A DNA stretch of 64,000 nucleotides from Endocalyx cinctus. Its lineage: Eukaryota > Ascomycota > Sordariomycetes > Amphisphaeriales > Apiosporaceae. The translations under genes were made by a program, and so were the position numbers. Position 1 is the stretch's first letter. Each line of letters starts with the position of its first letter. The notes under the pieces are model-generated. The model was given only the letters and a program-made list of their open reading frames with translations, did no database searches and had not been told where the DNA came from. The stretch covers positions 744,001 to 808,000 of the forward strand of contig BCKC01000004.1 of NCBI GenBank assembly GCA_001600455.1, given 5' to 3'. Shown here one piece after another: positions 11,931 through 23,584 of the stretch.

Positions 11931-13753
11931 CTACGCCTTGTTTATGATTGAATCAACTACGGCTGCCGCCTTTACCAAAGCTTCATCCCTATGCCTATAT
12001 CCCACAATCTGAACGGACACCGGCGCGTCCTTATACGGTTCCGGCCCGGTATCTTTGTCCTCAATCGTTAGCTTCAGATATACTACATGATTGGAAAAGT
12101 AAAAGTTGATGGTACCTACAGCGGCTGTAAAGTTCCTTGTCCTCCGGACCGAATTTGGCGTTGCTCAATTCATCGGCGAAGTCCGTATCTCGCACCTGGT
12201 CCACAGGAATTACAATAGACGGGTAATCGAGATAATTCCACAGACACGTATACGCCATTTTATTCCAACTGTCCAGGGGAACTGCTGTGTGTGCTGCCGG
12301 GAGCATCAGAATGATGTCTAACTTGTTCTCACGAAATACTTTAAGGTATGTCTTTGCAGCCTCGGCTCGGCGGTGATTCATATCGAAAAGTCGTTCAAGG
12401 GTCGTCCCTGGTAAGGATAGAAGGCCGCTACCCGCCAGTGATGGGATGATCGGTTCTCCCGCTCGGTTGAACTGTTCGTAATAGTTCTTTTTCACGGTTA
12501 GTTTGTATCTAATAATATGCCACGGTTCTTTGACAAGCTCACATCGCTTCCTAATAGTGCCATGTAGCTGATAAAGTCTTGATAAATCTCTTTAGTATCA
12601 GGCACACTGATATCAATGAGCAGAACGTCTTTATTTCCACTGAGTAGCTCAACAGCCTGCTTCAACCCACGTCTTATTGGAGGTGACAGAGTGTAGGCGC
12701 CATCGTCCTGAACCACGCCAATCCGAAGCTTTTGAGAGGGCTCTAGGTCCACCCACTGAACCGAAACCGTGGTGCTGTCGTACTTCCACGGTTCTGCTTG
12801 TAGTATCGACTTTAGAAAGAGAGCACAGTCTCGGACTGAGGTCGCCATAGGTCCTGCGGTGGACCGCACGATATCCGTGCCTGGCGGGGTGATATCTCGC
12901 ACACCACCATGGGGAATTAAGCCAACGCTGGGCCTGAATCCGTAGATGCCGTTGCATAACGATGGAATGCGGATGCTACCACCGATGTCCGTCCCAACTC
13001 CGAGAATGCTGCCTCGAAGGGCGAGGAGAGCACCTTCGCCCCCGGTGCTTCCACCAGCGGTGAGTAGCTTATTACGAGGGTTCAAGGTCCTCCCGAAGAT
13101 ATTATTATGGCTATCGCCGGTCATTATTGACTGGGGTAGATTGGTCTTACAGTAAAGAACCGCACCCAAGTCAATCAACATAGCTGCAAGCGCGCTATTT
13201 TCCTCGGCCGGTTCGTCGACGTAGCATCCCAGCCCAGTTGACGTGTCGTATCCAGAGACTTGAAAGCTATCCTTCAGTGAGATTGGTAGTCCAAATAAGG
13301 GCGGGAGGGATGTATGTCCACGAGAGCCAGGGTCATATTCCCTGTCTAGTTTCTTCGCTCGTCTAATAGCATCGTTGAAGAATATCTCCGTCAGACAATT
13401 CGTCTAAACATAGGGAATCCGAACTAATTAACGATCTATTCTTTGACAAGAGGCGCCTCCAATGAACTCACCAGCTGATGAGCAATTGCAGCTCTTTTAC
13501 AGAATGCGATAGTCACCTGCTCAACGGACCAGACTCCAGCCTTCAAGTTTTCAAGAAGTGCTGTTGCATCGTAGTCAGAAGTGATCCTGGATTCCGTCTC
13601 ATCTAAAAGCCCGCATGTGAGTGGCACATCCATGACATTGGTCAAGTTCTGGAACTTCTCGCTAGAAATCCTCCAGTCATTAGGAATATTGTCCCTCTGC
13701 TGAGTTTTCTTCTTTGCCGATAGGGTCTGGTAAAGTTTCATCTCTGCTGCCAT
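11931..13753 (-). CDS. amidase (amidase-signature family, acetamidase-like), four exons
   Basis: Exons: 13753-13472, 13403-12543, 12486-12120 and 12052-11931, giving 543 residues, the usual length for fungal AmdS-like amidases. The amidase signature is clear: Lys138 in PISLKDSF, Ser213 in GGSTGGEG and Ser237 in DIGGSIR form the Ser-cisSer-Lys triad that hydrolyses amides to acid and ammonia. Intron 2 (56 bp) runs GTGAGC to AAAAAG with branch CTAAC. Intron 3 (67 bp) joins to a final exon encoding the family C-terminus (APVSVQIVGYRHRDEAL). Without introns the frame seems to stop early at 12498 and 12061, but every join keeps frame. The protein has no signal peptide, so it is probably cytosolic. 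The substrate is unknown. The 3' end meets the convergent regulator gene. Confidence 0.9.
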
Positions 13754-14427
13754 TTTGATTATCCAAAAAAAAAAAAAATCGTGCTAGAAAGGAATAAATA
13801 TCGATAGTTGAGGGATAAGTATTTATTTTTCGAATCAGAAATATTTCAAACTTGACGTGAGAATATCTAGCACTACTTATAGTCACCGAAGATGATAAAG
13901 GCTGTTAACATGATCCACGAGGGACGGCACATATCATAGAAAAACATCCGGTTCCGGTTCCGGTTCTAGTTCCGGTTCAGATTGGTTTAGCTACACGTCT
14001 ACTGTAGATCATTGAATGCAGCTTAACCTCAAACTAGTTCTTCGCATCCATCATTCAAAAGTGTGTATGACCCTTGATGTTCAAGTAATGTTTGTTAATA
14101 TGGAATAGCTTCCAGATCTGAGCCACCTTGGCCTTGACTGGTTGGCGGTTTAAACCCTGTTCGTCGGTGGTTGGGTGGGGTAAAAACCAGGTATAACCTC
14201 CGGTCAAACTTCCGGTTCACTACGATAAACAAGTGTACACCTATTTGAAATATGCAATATCTAATCATTAAATTTCGTTGGTCACACCCGAGATACTTAA
14301 TGTATATGTGATATTGTGTTTTAGAATTAAATCGTTTAATTGCGCTTGGGAGAACGGAGCTACAAGCGTAAATTCATAAGAACATATGACTCCTGTGCTT
14401 GTACTAAGACTGCATTAAAAAGCTAAG
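13754..14427. other. intergenic with short CCGGTT repeat
   Basis: No gene seen. It separates the amidase start from the end of the NmrA-like gene. It contains a small hexamer repeat (13948-13979) and an A-tract right upstream of the amidase ATG. Confidence 0.5.
13948..13979. repeat. CCGGTT hexamer repeat
   Basis: Three consecutive CCGGTT units and, after a short break, a fourth. A related CCGGTT occurs near 14211. It may be a small expansion or a cluster of CCGG-containing sites in the amidase upstream region. Confidence 0.6.
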
Positions 14428-15498
14428 TTAATGCCTCTTATATGTGTCTGGATTCTCAATTGCCTCTTTTGTGAGTGTGTCCAAATCCTCCTTTGGTAAA
14501 CCCAAAATGGCATTGTCTAACTTGCCGCCCCTTCTCACTTCGTAAGCCATCGTACCCCAGGTACCGTCCCCCTCGGGGTAGAAGCTGCGCGTATACATCG
14601 CACGGACGTACGGACTCGGGTTCCCTTCTTTTAATTCTTCTTGCATAATACCCAAAGCAGCTTCGTACCGAGTTTTCGACTCCTCGTGCTTGATGGTCCA
14701 GTCTTTTTCCTGAGTATTCGTTACTCGCAAAATCGAGTCGAACATATCTCGCTGGCTGATTAGGAGCGATGAGATATAAACATAGCCATTTGCAAACTTC
14801 TCCAGCGTCGGTACATCAGCTGAATCTCCGAGTTCGGGTTTCGTCTTCAGGGATAATAAATTAGCAACGGCTTGGCCGGTTCGCTTGCAAGTCGTGACGT
14901 TGATGCGGGCTTTACCCTCGTCGAAGAAAGTTACGGAGCGATTTGGTACGTTGAATCCGAACGTGTCTGGTGATCTCGCGAGACTGAACTCATACCAATA
15001 ACCCGAAACAATCTGCATCCACGTGCTCTTGCCGAGCGATTGGATGCGCTGCTGGATGGCACGCTGGCCCGGCCCGAGGAACATCTCGTCGGCCCCGGGG
15101 GCGCTTGCATCGTAGCCCCATCCGTTAGTTATGACGTACGGAACATCTGCAGCTGCAGCTGCGTCAACGAGGCTCTCATGTACGATGATAGGTACCGTCG
15201 CCCCTAGTGTGATGATGAGCACGTCTTGACCGTGGAGGGCTTCGGTGAGGCCCAACTGATCGTCGTACTTGACCTTGGCTACTTTGATTCCAGATGGTAG
15301 AGTAGCAGAGCTATCGACCCTGGTGATGGCTGTCACCTCATGCTTTCCGGTCTGAAGAAGCGCTTCAGCAATTGGCTTGCCTACAGTGCCACCGGCCTAA
15401 GGAGTTTATTAGACACGTATTGAAAGCATGCACCTTGAAGAGTAATTATATGAATCTCAACTTACTCCGACAATAGCGATTTTCTTTACATAAGACAT
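14428..15498 (-). CDS. NmrA-like / isoflavone-reductase-like NAD(P)-binding protein, two exons
   Basis: Exon 1 is 15498-15466 and exon 2 is 15396-14428, joined in phase 0 across a 69 bp intron (GTAAGT..TTAG), giving 333 residues. The first exon supplies the missing Rossmann strand: residues MSYVKKIAIVG join AGGTVGKPIAEAL, so the glycine-rich GxxGxxG loop straddles the splice junction. The open frame in exon 2 alone lacks it. The body fits the atypical short-chain dehydrogenase group that includes NmrA and isoflavone/pinoresinol reductases, which either reduce aromatic substrates with NADPH or sense the NADP/NAD ratio. No YxxxK catalytic pair of classical SDRs is evident, as expected for this group. 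Probably cytosolic. Substrate unknown. Confidence 0.87.
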
Positions 15499-15583
15499 GA
15501 TTACTTTTTCTCTTGACTCTTCGTGCCTTATTCGATGAAGACCAAAAGTTTTGATTCAAGAAAATACTAGAGAGGATCATCGT

Positions 15584-15592
15584 CTTTATATA
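15584..15592 (-). promoter_or_regulatory. TATA-box-like TATATAAAG upstream of NmrA-like gene
   Basis: On the minus strand TATATAAAG lies 86 bp before the ATG at 15498, a usual fungal TATA-to-start distance. Assigned by sequence and position only. Confidence 0.4.
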
Positions 15593-15737
15593 CACCGAGA
15601 GTCCACAGGTATTTAGTATGAAACTTGGACCTTAATTCCGCATTTAATATCCTTTCCCCATTCGGACGCAAAGTCTAAAACAGATCAGTGAACATTTATC
15701 CTAGCAGACTTCCTAAGCCCTTTTGCCCCCTAATCCC

Positions 15738-16120
15738 AAATTCGTAGCTGACCAGGGGGTCTAAAAAGCTGCCAGGGGGAGGTCAACGGAGGTTAGCTGA
15801 GCCCGGGTGTAAATTTTATACTCGGGTTAACTTTTACTCCACCCAACAGCAGCTCAAAACCAGTCCAGCGACCAGCAGCCAGCGGCGATAATCACGCGCA
15901 GCGCGGATTAGGGTCAGGGTTAGTTCCCGGCGATATGGTGGGCAGTACGGGTCTCCCCATTAGTGTACACGATATTATTTCATGATATGTGTCGTGTTAT
16001 GAATTTTTTTATCTTCAACGGAAGCTTAACATTTTAGGTAAAAGTTGAACCCGGGTCCAGCTAACCTCCGTTGACCCCAAGGAGCTGTTAAGATCCCCTC
16101 CCTAATCAACTGCGAATTCT
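15738..16120. mobile_element. MITE with long imperfect terminal inverted repeats
   Basis: The ends are inverted copies of each other. Left AATTCGTAGCTGA (from 15739) pairs with right AATTCGCAGTTGA read on the minus strand (to 16118). Further in, a perfect 19-bp arm GGTCAACGGAGGTTAGCTG (15781-15799) pairs with 16058-16076. Short indels lie between. The probable 8-bp flanking duplication is CTAATCCC (15730-15737) versus CTAATCTC (16121-16128), one transition apart. At 383 bp it has no coding capacity. An 8-bp duplication suggests mobilisation by a hAT-type transposase. The interior includes a telomere-like stretch (GATTAGGGTCAGGGTTAG, about 15907-15924). Confidence 0.65.
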
Positions 16121-16470
16121 CTAATCTCCAGAGCTCTTCGCACACCATCGGAAATAGGCCATTGAAAGCGGAATTAAACAGTCGGAGATCAGCAGCAACG
16201 GATATTGTAAATTTCCTAAACAAGTAATACCTTTCGTTTGGTAAACTGCAATATCCACGAATATTCTTTGCCTGAGTTTACGAAGGGTCTTCTACACGCC
16301 TCTACGGAACCATCTTTAAAAAACCCCGTCGTTTTCTTATCTTATCTTTTCCGTGTAACATAGTAACAATTGTAAACTCTGGACGTTCTGTGGGCTGCAA
16401 GCTCACCTCCCGTATTCATTTAACTCACAATTAATATACAAGTCCAGGTGTGTCTGCGCAAATATTTACC

Positions 16471-16995
16471 TTAATCCTGCATTTGCTCTAAAATTCGTAC
16501 TCGATAGTGTTGCGCTGGTCGTATTACCGAGATCTTCCATCGTTCGCCGACTTTGACGAAGGCATGCTCCATGCAGCTATTTCCTTCAGACATGGACCAG
16601 ACCTTACACAAGGGGGATGCGAAGTCTTCACCATCAAACCTATGACTATGGCCTGCGATTTGCTGCCACTCGACGATAATCGTTTCAGTTGAGACGAATT
16701 TGAAATAAGGCGTTCCTAGGATATGACGGGTAACCACAGAGTCGACGCCTAAATACCCTAGTCCCAGCCAATCATAGACAAAAGCATCGGCCCCAAGTGT
16801 TCTTCTCGTCCAGCTAGGGTCCACGGTCGTGAAATATACTAGGACTTTGGGGGCCAATGCTGCCAGTAATAAGGCGTTTTTTATCCTATACAGAGGGTTC
16901 AGTGAAGTGGACGAACAGCTTCCTAAAGGTTCTGTCTGATTATACTTTACGGTAAATGTATTCATTAGCGTGCGTGAAGTTTGACTAATAACCAA
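16471..16995 (-). CDS. scytalone dehydratase-like (SnoaL/NTF2-fold) protein, probably 5'-truncated
   Basis: The open frame encodes up to 174 residues. From LAALAPKVLV onward it follows the layout of scytalone dehydratase, a melanin-pathway enzyme that removes water from scytalone. There is an ALAPxxxV strand, a histidine in RHILGTPYFK, a second in AGHSHRF, and a terminal VKVGERWKISVIRP segment like 'R.VDG.WKFAG.KP'. In the true enzyme an N-terminal helix carrying a Tyr-Asp pair (SYD..DW) is essential. No such exon is found upstream to about 17330, and the first 40 residues here look unrelated. The gene is therefore probably truncated, or the family assignment is to a divergent SnoaL-like protein. 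It lies alone and no other melanin gene is in the window. Confidence 0.5.
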   Translation of the reverse strand: MVISQTSRTLMNTFTVKYNQTEPLGSCSSTSLNPLYRIKNALLLAALAPKVLVYFTTVDPSWTRRTLGADAFVYDWLGLGYLGVDSVVTRHILGTPYFKFVSTETIIVEWQQIAGHSHRFDGEDFASPLCKVWSMSEGNSCMEHAFVKVGERWKISVIRPAQHYRVRILEQMQD

Positions 16996-19433
16996 GTAGT
17001 CTACATACCAGTGTTAGAATTTAAAGCTGCCTAAGTTTATAGCCAGCAATACGAACAACCCAGAATCTAGACTAACCTTTATATGTTAAACTCTTCGGGA
17101 TATGAATTTTGAACGTAGTTTTTGATATGATGTCTGCCGTCGAGGATCTCGAAGAAGTCGAAGGCATCGGGTAATTAGTAATTGTATAAATTTACCAAGA
17201 TATTCGAGGATAAAAGACAGGTGATGGGAGATATGTATTGAGTAGTATATTAATAAACTTAGAAATACTAAGTTGAGTATCGTAGTATGATTAATACATA
17301 ATCCATGCAACCTGCCTGATCAGGATTTTTTTTTTTTCGTTCCATTAACAACTAGAATATACGGAACCTTGCTGCCCCTTGGCAAGATTTGTACGGCAGA
17401 GTATCTGGTTGAGATAAGCTCGCATAGCTCCTAATATCCTTTTACTCTCTTTAGGGCAATACTTGGGTTATTCACGGACAATATAATATCAACGACGAAT
17501 ATTAAGTCAGACTTTCCTATATCTCTTTCTATATTTACTATCTTCTGAGCGAGTTCTTCCGGTTAGCACTGTTAGTACTTGAAGAGTAGCCATTAAGCTA
17601 TTATAAAGAGCTTGATCCAATTACCACTTCCAGCCCGAAGTCATGTATGATATATTTCTTTTACCACGAGCTGCGTAGTCTATCCTCCCGCATTTTAGAT
17701 CCATAGCAATATCTGCAAATAATTTATTAACCTTATATTGATAGTTGAATTTCTGACATGGTAAGTATACTATCTAGATTCATTCTAGGGTTAGTCATAC
17801 CCAAATATATGCAGGCAGCATGCCTACATCCTAATCGTACGACTGCCAACTGAATTGTGCGACATATGTATAGGATAGACTGCTTAAGCAAGCACACCTT
17901 CGTCATTTCATCTTTTTTTCGTCGCTGTTTCTTCGTGATTAATGACAGATGGTGGTACTTGTATGTAACTAAGCGAATTCTTCGTGCTTTCTTTTTCCGC
18001 CGCGGGGGGACGGGAGGATTTCATGGACACTTGAAAGTGTCCGGAAGGATGTTAAAATTAGAAATATGATGCCCACCAAGGAAGGCTGTAAGATATATAT
18101 AGAGGCAATAACAGCAAGCTACAGATTACTTTTACTCCGTGGCATGCTCATAGTAGCTGATACCGGGTCGCTGCAGACTAGTCCTATGACCCAGACATAG
18201 GACCTACATGTATTATATGGAAACCTCGCGTTCATTACGTCCATTAATAAAGACGACAATAAGCCCACTGAGCTGAACCTAAGCATCATCCCGTATCCCA
18301 GCCTCGTTAGACAGCGGTCATATGGATTTGATCTATATTTATTGTCACGTGGATTGTTCTGGCTTTGAGGCTCAAAGAGTTTTTAATAGGACTTAAATTA
18401 GTAGTACAGCCCTACCGGATAATATTGGATGGCTCTGATGAGACCCGGGCTATGATATCTCACTATCCCCACCTTGTAACACGTGGAAACGGTAAGCATA
18501 GAGGATCGAGCGTGAAAGATCAGATGCCACCAATTACGAGTGAAGGAACAAAACCCTGCCGTAATCCCACCATACAGCGCGTACTTTGACCAAGTTATCA
18601 AAGTCGATGTACACCAGATGAAAATATAATTACACGTATTTGCTTATCCATTTTTAGATCCGATTGGTGGCTATCTGTTTTGTTCCGGTGACACCAAAGA
18701 TGGCTAAATCAAATACACAACTAACTGTTTAATTTAAGTATTGTTCTCATCATTCCCATTCCTATTATCGTTGGTTTCTTGTCTTCCGAGTGGCGCACGT
18801 TTACGTTAATCACGCGGCGCTTAAACGAGGGGCGCACGTTTGGTATGTATGAGATATGGTGGAGGTTCCATGATCTTTGTGTTGCATTAATAAGGAAAAG
18901 GAAAGGTAAATTCTGATCGAATTATTCTTAGTAAAAAAGAAAGAAAAAAAAAAGAGGAGGGGATAGTTATGAATATACCTGAGTAAATTACCAAAATTCT
19001 AGAAGAACAATAAGACCTGGTTTAGACTAAGTTTTATAATAGTGCTATTATTTCTATCTTGATGGAAGAGGATAATTATCGACATTGACGAGTAGCAAGG
19101 CTCCATTTTCCCCAGGGTTAATTAATCCATTTCTCTTATAACTTAAGTACTAAAGATAATTAGGGGTACCTTAATAAGATATGAATAGCCAATCAACTAA
19201 TTGGAATAAGCGACGATAACTCACCAATTTGTACCTGCGACTACACGTGATGGAAGTATTAATTAATTCAAGTATGCGACTATGATGTACAAATTTTATA
19301 TCTAACAAGACCTATTACCCCCGTGTTATTAATACATGATAAGCACCAAGAAGTCCTAATGATGCCGTAAAGTACCCTATTATGAGCCAACCAGAACTCC
19401 CTCATCTGCCACCATAATCTCCACCAATTTCTC
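16996..19433. other. gene-poor intergenic stretch
   Basis: About 2.4 kb without a recognisable gene. Short frames (for example 17086-17310 minus and 17857-18069 plus) lack family resemblance and conserved context. Confidence 0.5.
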
Positions 19434-20279
19434 CTATTCCTTATGACCAGGCGCCGTTGGATTAATATCGAAATCCATCACCGAGCTTGCGCGGTTACCT
19501 AGAGATTCAAGAGGTTGGTTGACATAGTTATCTGGATTGTTGTTTTCCTCGTTCGCCTTAGCTGCATTGTAGCGCTTAAAGGCGCTCTCAACCAACATGC
19601 CAACCTCCTTCCTATTTCGGCCTACTACTCCCACAACCAACAGCGCCTCCGTTTCTTCGATCCAATCCTGCAATTTTCGATATCCGATGCGATCCTGACC
19701 GAGCTTCTGCGGTTGTCCCAACCCCTTGATCAGAGCCAAGACTCCCGCTACCGCTGTGTTGATGGCCCCGAGGAGGGTGATGGGCACCTCGTATCGGGCT
19801 GCGTTCGGCCCCAGCGCCGTCAAAGCCGCGCCGAAGACGACCTGAGAGAAGTATAGGATGTAGACGAAAGCCTGGAGAAGGGCGTATCGCGTTCGCAGCT
19901 TGCTGTTTGTGTCGATTACTGATTTGTAAATGCCGACCGCGCAGTTGCGTCCTTCCTCGAGGGTACCGTGATCTTTGGCCTCCTGATGGCTGTTGATTCC
20001 TAGGGCTTTTCGGAATATTATGAGATTCTCGTCGTTGGCACCGCGAGGCGCGAGTCCAGCGGGCGATCCCCACGACATATTCGTCATGACCTTGTGCGGC
20101 GCCTCGGCGACTGGAGTGAGGGTTGATGAAGGATTGGAAGAAGACCTGGCCGGAGGCGCCGCCGCCGAACCGGCGGGTGTCGTTGCCTCCGCGGCTTTAG
20201 ATTTTGCTGTAGCTGTAGTCGCAGACATTTCTGGAGTTGTGCGTGAGGAGAGAAGAGGTGTAGTTGAAGTGGGTTCCAT
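19434..20279 (-). CDS. SLATT-like two-transmembrane protein (fungal type)
   Basis: A single exon of 281 residues. Residues 1-62 are low-complexity (Ser, Thr, Ala, Pro) and probably disordered. Two hydrophobic helices follow at about 132-157 (RYALLQAFVYILYF...) and 165-187 (VPITLLGAINTAVAG), joined by a short loop with TALGPNAAR. The C-terminal part (about 188-235) is a soluble helix pair and the tail is acidic. This layout (short 2TM hairpin, 'LG.INT..AG..AL.KG.G.P' motif, then a charged helix) matches the fungal SLATT domain family (SMODS- and SLOG-associating 2TM effector). SLATT domains are predicted membrane effectors in bacterial nucleotide-signalling defence; their role in fungi is not known. 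No partner sensor gene is adjacent. The assignment comes from motif memory, without a profile search. Confidence 0.72.
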   Translation of the reverse strand: MEPTSTTPLLSSRTTPEMSATTATAKSKAAEATTPAGSAAAPPARSSSNPSSTLTPVAEAPHKVMTNMSWGSPAGLAPRGANDENLIIFRKALGINSHQEAKDHGTLEEGRNCAVGIYKSVIDTNSKLRTRYALLQAFVYILYFSQVVFGAALTALGPNAARYEVPITLLGAINTAVAGVLALIKGLGQPQKLGQDRIGYRKLQDWIEETEALLVVGVVGRNRKEVGMLVESAFKRYNAAKANEENNNPDNYVNQPLESLGNRASSVMDFDINPTAPGHKE

Positions 20280-22819
20280 TTTGGATGAATTGAGGCGCTT
20301 TGTCTACGATGTTTATAACAACAGAATTCAGGGGGAACCGGTTTGGCGTCCATAGCTCGTCTAAAATATGCAGCTAACAACACGGAGATCTATTCTTATT
20401 TTGGGGGCCCCGCAAATGCAGGTGTCAGGCTACAGGAAGGATGTCACATGGGTGCCTGCTTGCTGACCTCCGTTTCCTCTTTATATACGGCGTATGCCAA
20501 GATAAGCACGTTCTCATCCCCCTTTGAGACCTTTCATCCCCAATCACGGCATTTTTTAAGCCTTATCTTAGTCAGGAACGAATATTTGGTTACTTTGTTC
20601 ACTATTTCAACTTATCTTGGGTAGTCACACAACGGCCGCAAAAACGCTCTAAGCCCTGGGTAAGCCGTGATGCTACTTATACTACGGTGGTATGTCACGT
20701 TCGTCTGACCACCCCCACTCCCCCAATAAGCATAACGTCGTATCAAAGGGTAACATACCAAATTGTTACTTTCAATCCACTTTCCAACATTAGGGAATCG
20801 TGGAAACTGTCCAATGACATTTCAGACAGGTCTTCAATTAATACGCTACCTTGTTGCGCCCTGTGATGTCTTTTTTTGGCTAGGTTCGCAGATGCCAGGC
20901 GCAACACCACAGGTCAGTGATATTTCGGACGAATTATCGTGTTGAAAGTACTAAATATATAAAATGTAAAAATTATGAATAACATCCTCATTTCATAATT
21001 ACTATTATCAGTCAATCTTACAAATGATTTTGTGGTAAATAAATTACTCTTGAGTACTATCGAATATATTATATATTATTTTAATTATAAAAGCCTCACT
21101 CTGTAATGACAACGATATCTTTACGAGTATAATATAAAGAAAATTAGATTGTTTAGTTCTTTTTATGGGGACAAGAATTTTCCACTGACGAGCGATATTG
21201 TTTTTTGCTATGTCTGGCTTGAATGAACTTGTATCGACGCACTTGGGGTTAACGTCAGCTTTTGTGGATAACACCGCGAATGCAGTATATCTGACACGGC
21301 CGAGTCACCGCCAAATAGACGATAGTATCTAAGAAATTTATAGGGGAAAAAGCGGCAATGATGAGAGCTGCGTATATGACACGTTATTCACCGTCCGAGT
21401 GACGAAGGGTCCCTCTGCTGCCACAGCGACCATATTAAATGGAGCCAGATTCATAGGTAAGCTTTAAATAGTAGACTGATCAGCGATGAATCATAGTTTT
21501 CTTAGTTTTCTGAGGTTAGTTTTGGATCAAGATCCAGTCGTAACCCAATATAAATCTTTTACAAGATGGATAACTGCTAGTGGTCAAAAGCTCGAAACCA
21601 CTAACTAGACTTATTTCCAACATACATACTATGAGACGAAACCATTCAGCAAGCCGCTCGGGAAAGACGTCTTAAGACGCAAGAGTAAGAATTTAAGTAG
21701 ATCTAATCGATGTGCGATTTATTTCGCTGGTAAGACCGTTAACATTATTACAAGTAGCTTGATGTAGATAGGAAGTTTACATCACCAAGTAGCCTGAGAC
21801 GAAAAGTGAAAGGGCTACTACAATATATATTCACTAATATTACTCAAGTCAGTGGATGAATATCATCATTCTTGCTTTAAACGATATTATCACTAGTATT
21901 TAGTCTTTTCTTTGTTTCCTAGAAACAACACAGTAAATATATTTATATGAGATTAATTTAACCCTGTCAGGTAGGTGTCACGGGGGCTAGGGTATGTGTC
22001 TGAAGCTATTCTCCGGGTAGGGCCAGCAGGATACGTCTATATAAGGGAGGGCTTCCACCCCGAATAGGTAGATGAGAAGGTCAATAATTAATGCAATAAT
22101 CATTCGACTGTTAAACTACACCCCTGTCTCACTTCTAAGCCCGTCTACGTAACTGCGCTGCCCTACACTCCAACGTACTCCCAACCTCTTACAAAACCTC
22201 TTAACAAGTTTAAAAATATAGCTTACTTATAAAAATCAATAAATATATAAAATTAATGATAGAATATGAAAAACTAGAAATCTTGAATTTTTTCACATAA
22301 TTAAGAACCGCGCTTATTCTTCCTTGGTACGTGGAAGTCAGAAGCAGGTAGTTAATACGCATAGAAATTATGACCGAACCAAACATGATTTACCATGATT
22401 TCATACCGCTACCTAATTACTAAAGTACTCAAGTGCTCAAGTATTTAAGCATGCCTTTAATTATAATCAGATGATGCTTCGAAAACAACATTGTCGCACC
22501 AAGTTGCAAATTTGTGAGTGAGAATCTAAAGACTGTTATAATGATCAAGTATATGGACAAGACTAAAATAAATTGCTTTCAAATTCATTTACAATAGTAA
22601 AAGAAATCATGAGTGCTAATTAGCTGAAGAGATCAAAAATAATTACTAGAATTCAATTAATTTTAACGGGTATCAGTAGATCTAATTAGGTCGAATGCAG
22701 GAAAATAAGACTTAGGACAAATTCATCTACCCACAGGCAGACGATTTTCAACTCATCCTTGAGCTGATGCATGGAATTTCTCTTGACGGCTGCAGATAAT
22801 TATATGCTGATTACTACTT
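20280..22819. other. gene-poor intergenic stretch
   Basis: About 2.5 kb with no recognisable gene. The right part (20950-22800) is AT-rich and reads as decayed sequence, probably partly RIP-affected. Frames at 20343-20624 (+) and 21044-21274 (-) have no family features. Confidence 0.5.
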
Positions 22820-23083
22820 TTAGGCTGCCTCTTCTTTCTCGCTAACTTCGACGGTCGGGAATGTTCCCTCGTCTTTTTCACTTACCTCCTTGCCTTGCAC
22901 CTTACTTTGTGATTTAGGTTTGCTTGCTTTAGGGTTTTGTTCTTTCGGCGGTTCTTGACTGAGAGGGGATGGTTCTGACATATATCCTTTTCGGTTCATT
23001 ACGAGACGACGGTAGTCATTGTCGGCGTTATTTTCTGCTGCCATTGACTCGTACTCCGAGATACGGTCTTGGACAGAGACCAT
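22820..23083 (-). CDS. small hypothetical protein, Lys/Glu/Pro/Ser-rich
   Basis: A frame of 87 residues from an ATG at 23083. The first 35 residues (MVSVQDRISEYESMAAENN...) look like an ordered helix; the rest is rich in Pro, Ser, Lys and Glu with a repeated EVSEK motif and is probably disordered. Codon use is even and unlike the surrounding AT-rich DNA, which supports coding. No signal peptide, membrane segment or recognised domain. It may be a complete small gene or the first exon of a longer one, although no good splice donor forces that. Confidence 0.4.
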   Translation of the reverse strand: MVSVQDRISEYESMAAENNADNDYRRLVMNRKGYMSEPSPLSQEPPKEQNPKASKPKSQSKVQGKEVSEKDEGTFPTVEVSEKEEAA

Positions 23084-23087
23084 CTTT

Positions 23088-23584
23088 CAGCCAGAGATGA
23101 TGACCAAAAGAAGATAATTAAATGTGCTAGGGTACAAGTTGTTCTAGATTTCTTTCCGATTTCAGGAACCTGAGATTGATAATTTAGTGTAGTAAATATT
23201 TGAAGTTCGAATATCTCTGGAGTATTTCGTTAGCCGGCAGATAGTGTTTGTGTTTTATTGTCCCATTCTGTCCAATTCAAGCGGGTAACTACATCCTTAT
23301 ATATATGTAAAACGACGATTTGTAGCCACGAACGCTGGTCTCTGGTCAATTGAGTTGCACAATGGAAGCATTGTTTATGTCTTTCTCTTTACAAGTGTAA
23401 TATGATTATGGTCCAAACACCTTTGTTAGATAGTAATTAGTTTTAGGACGATGAAAGACGATAGGCTAGGAAATAAAAGAATTGTTACCCACTACTGTAA
23501 AGAGTACAAAGACGTATAGTTCAATGCATTGTTAAAGCATGATATAACTACTAATTACGACTAAACTAATATTCCTCCGGTCCT
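23088..23584. other. intergenic
   Basis: No gene seen. It lies between two weakly supported hypothetical genes. Confidence 0.4.
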
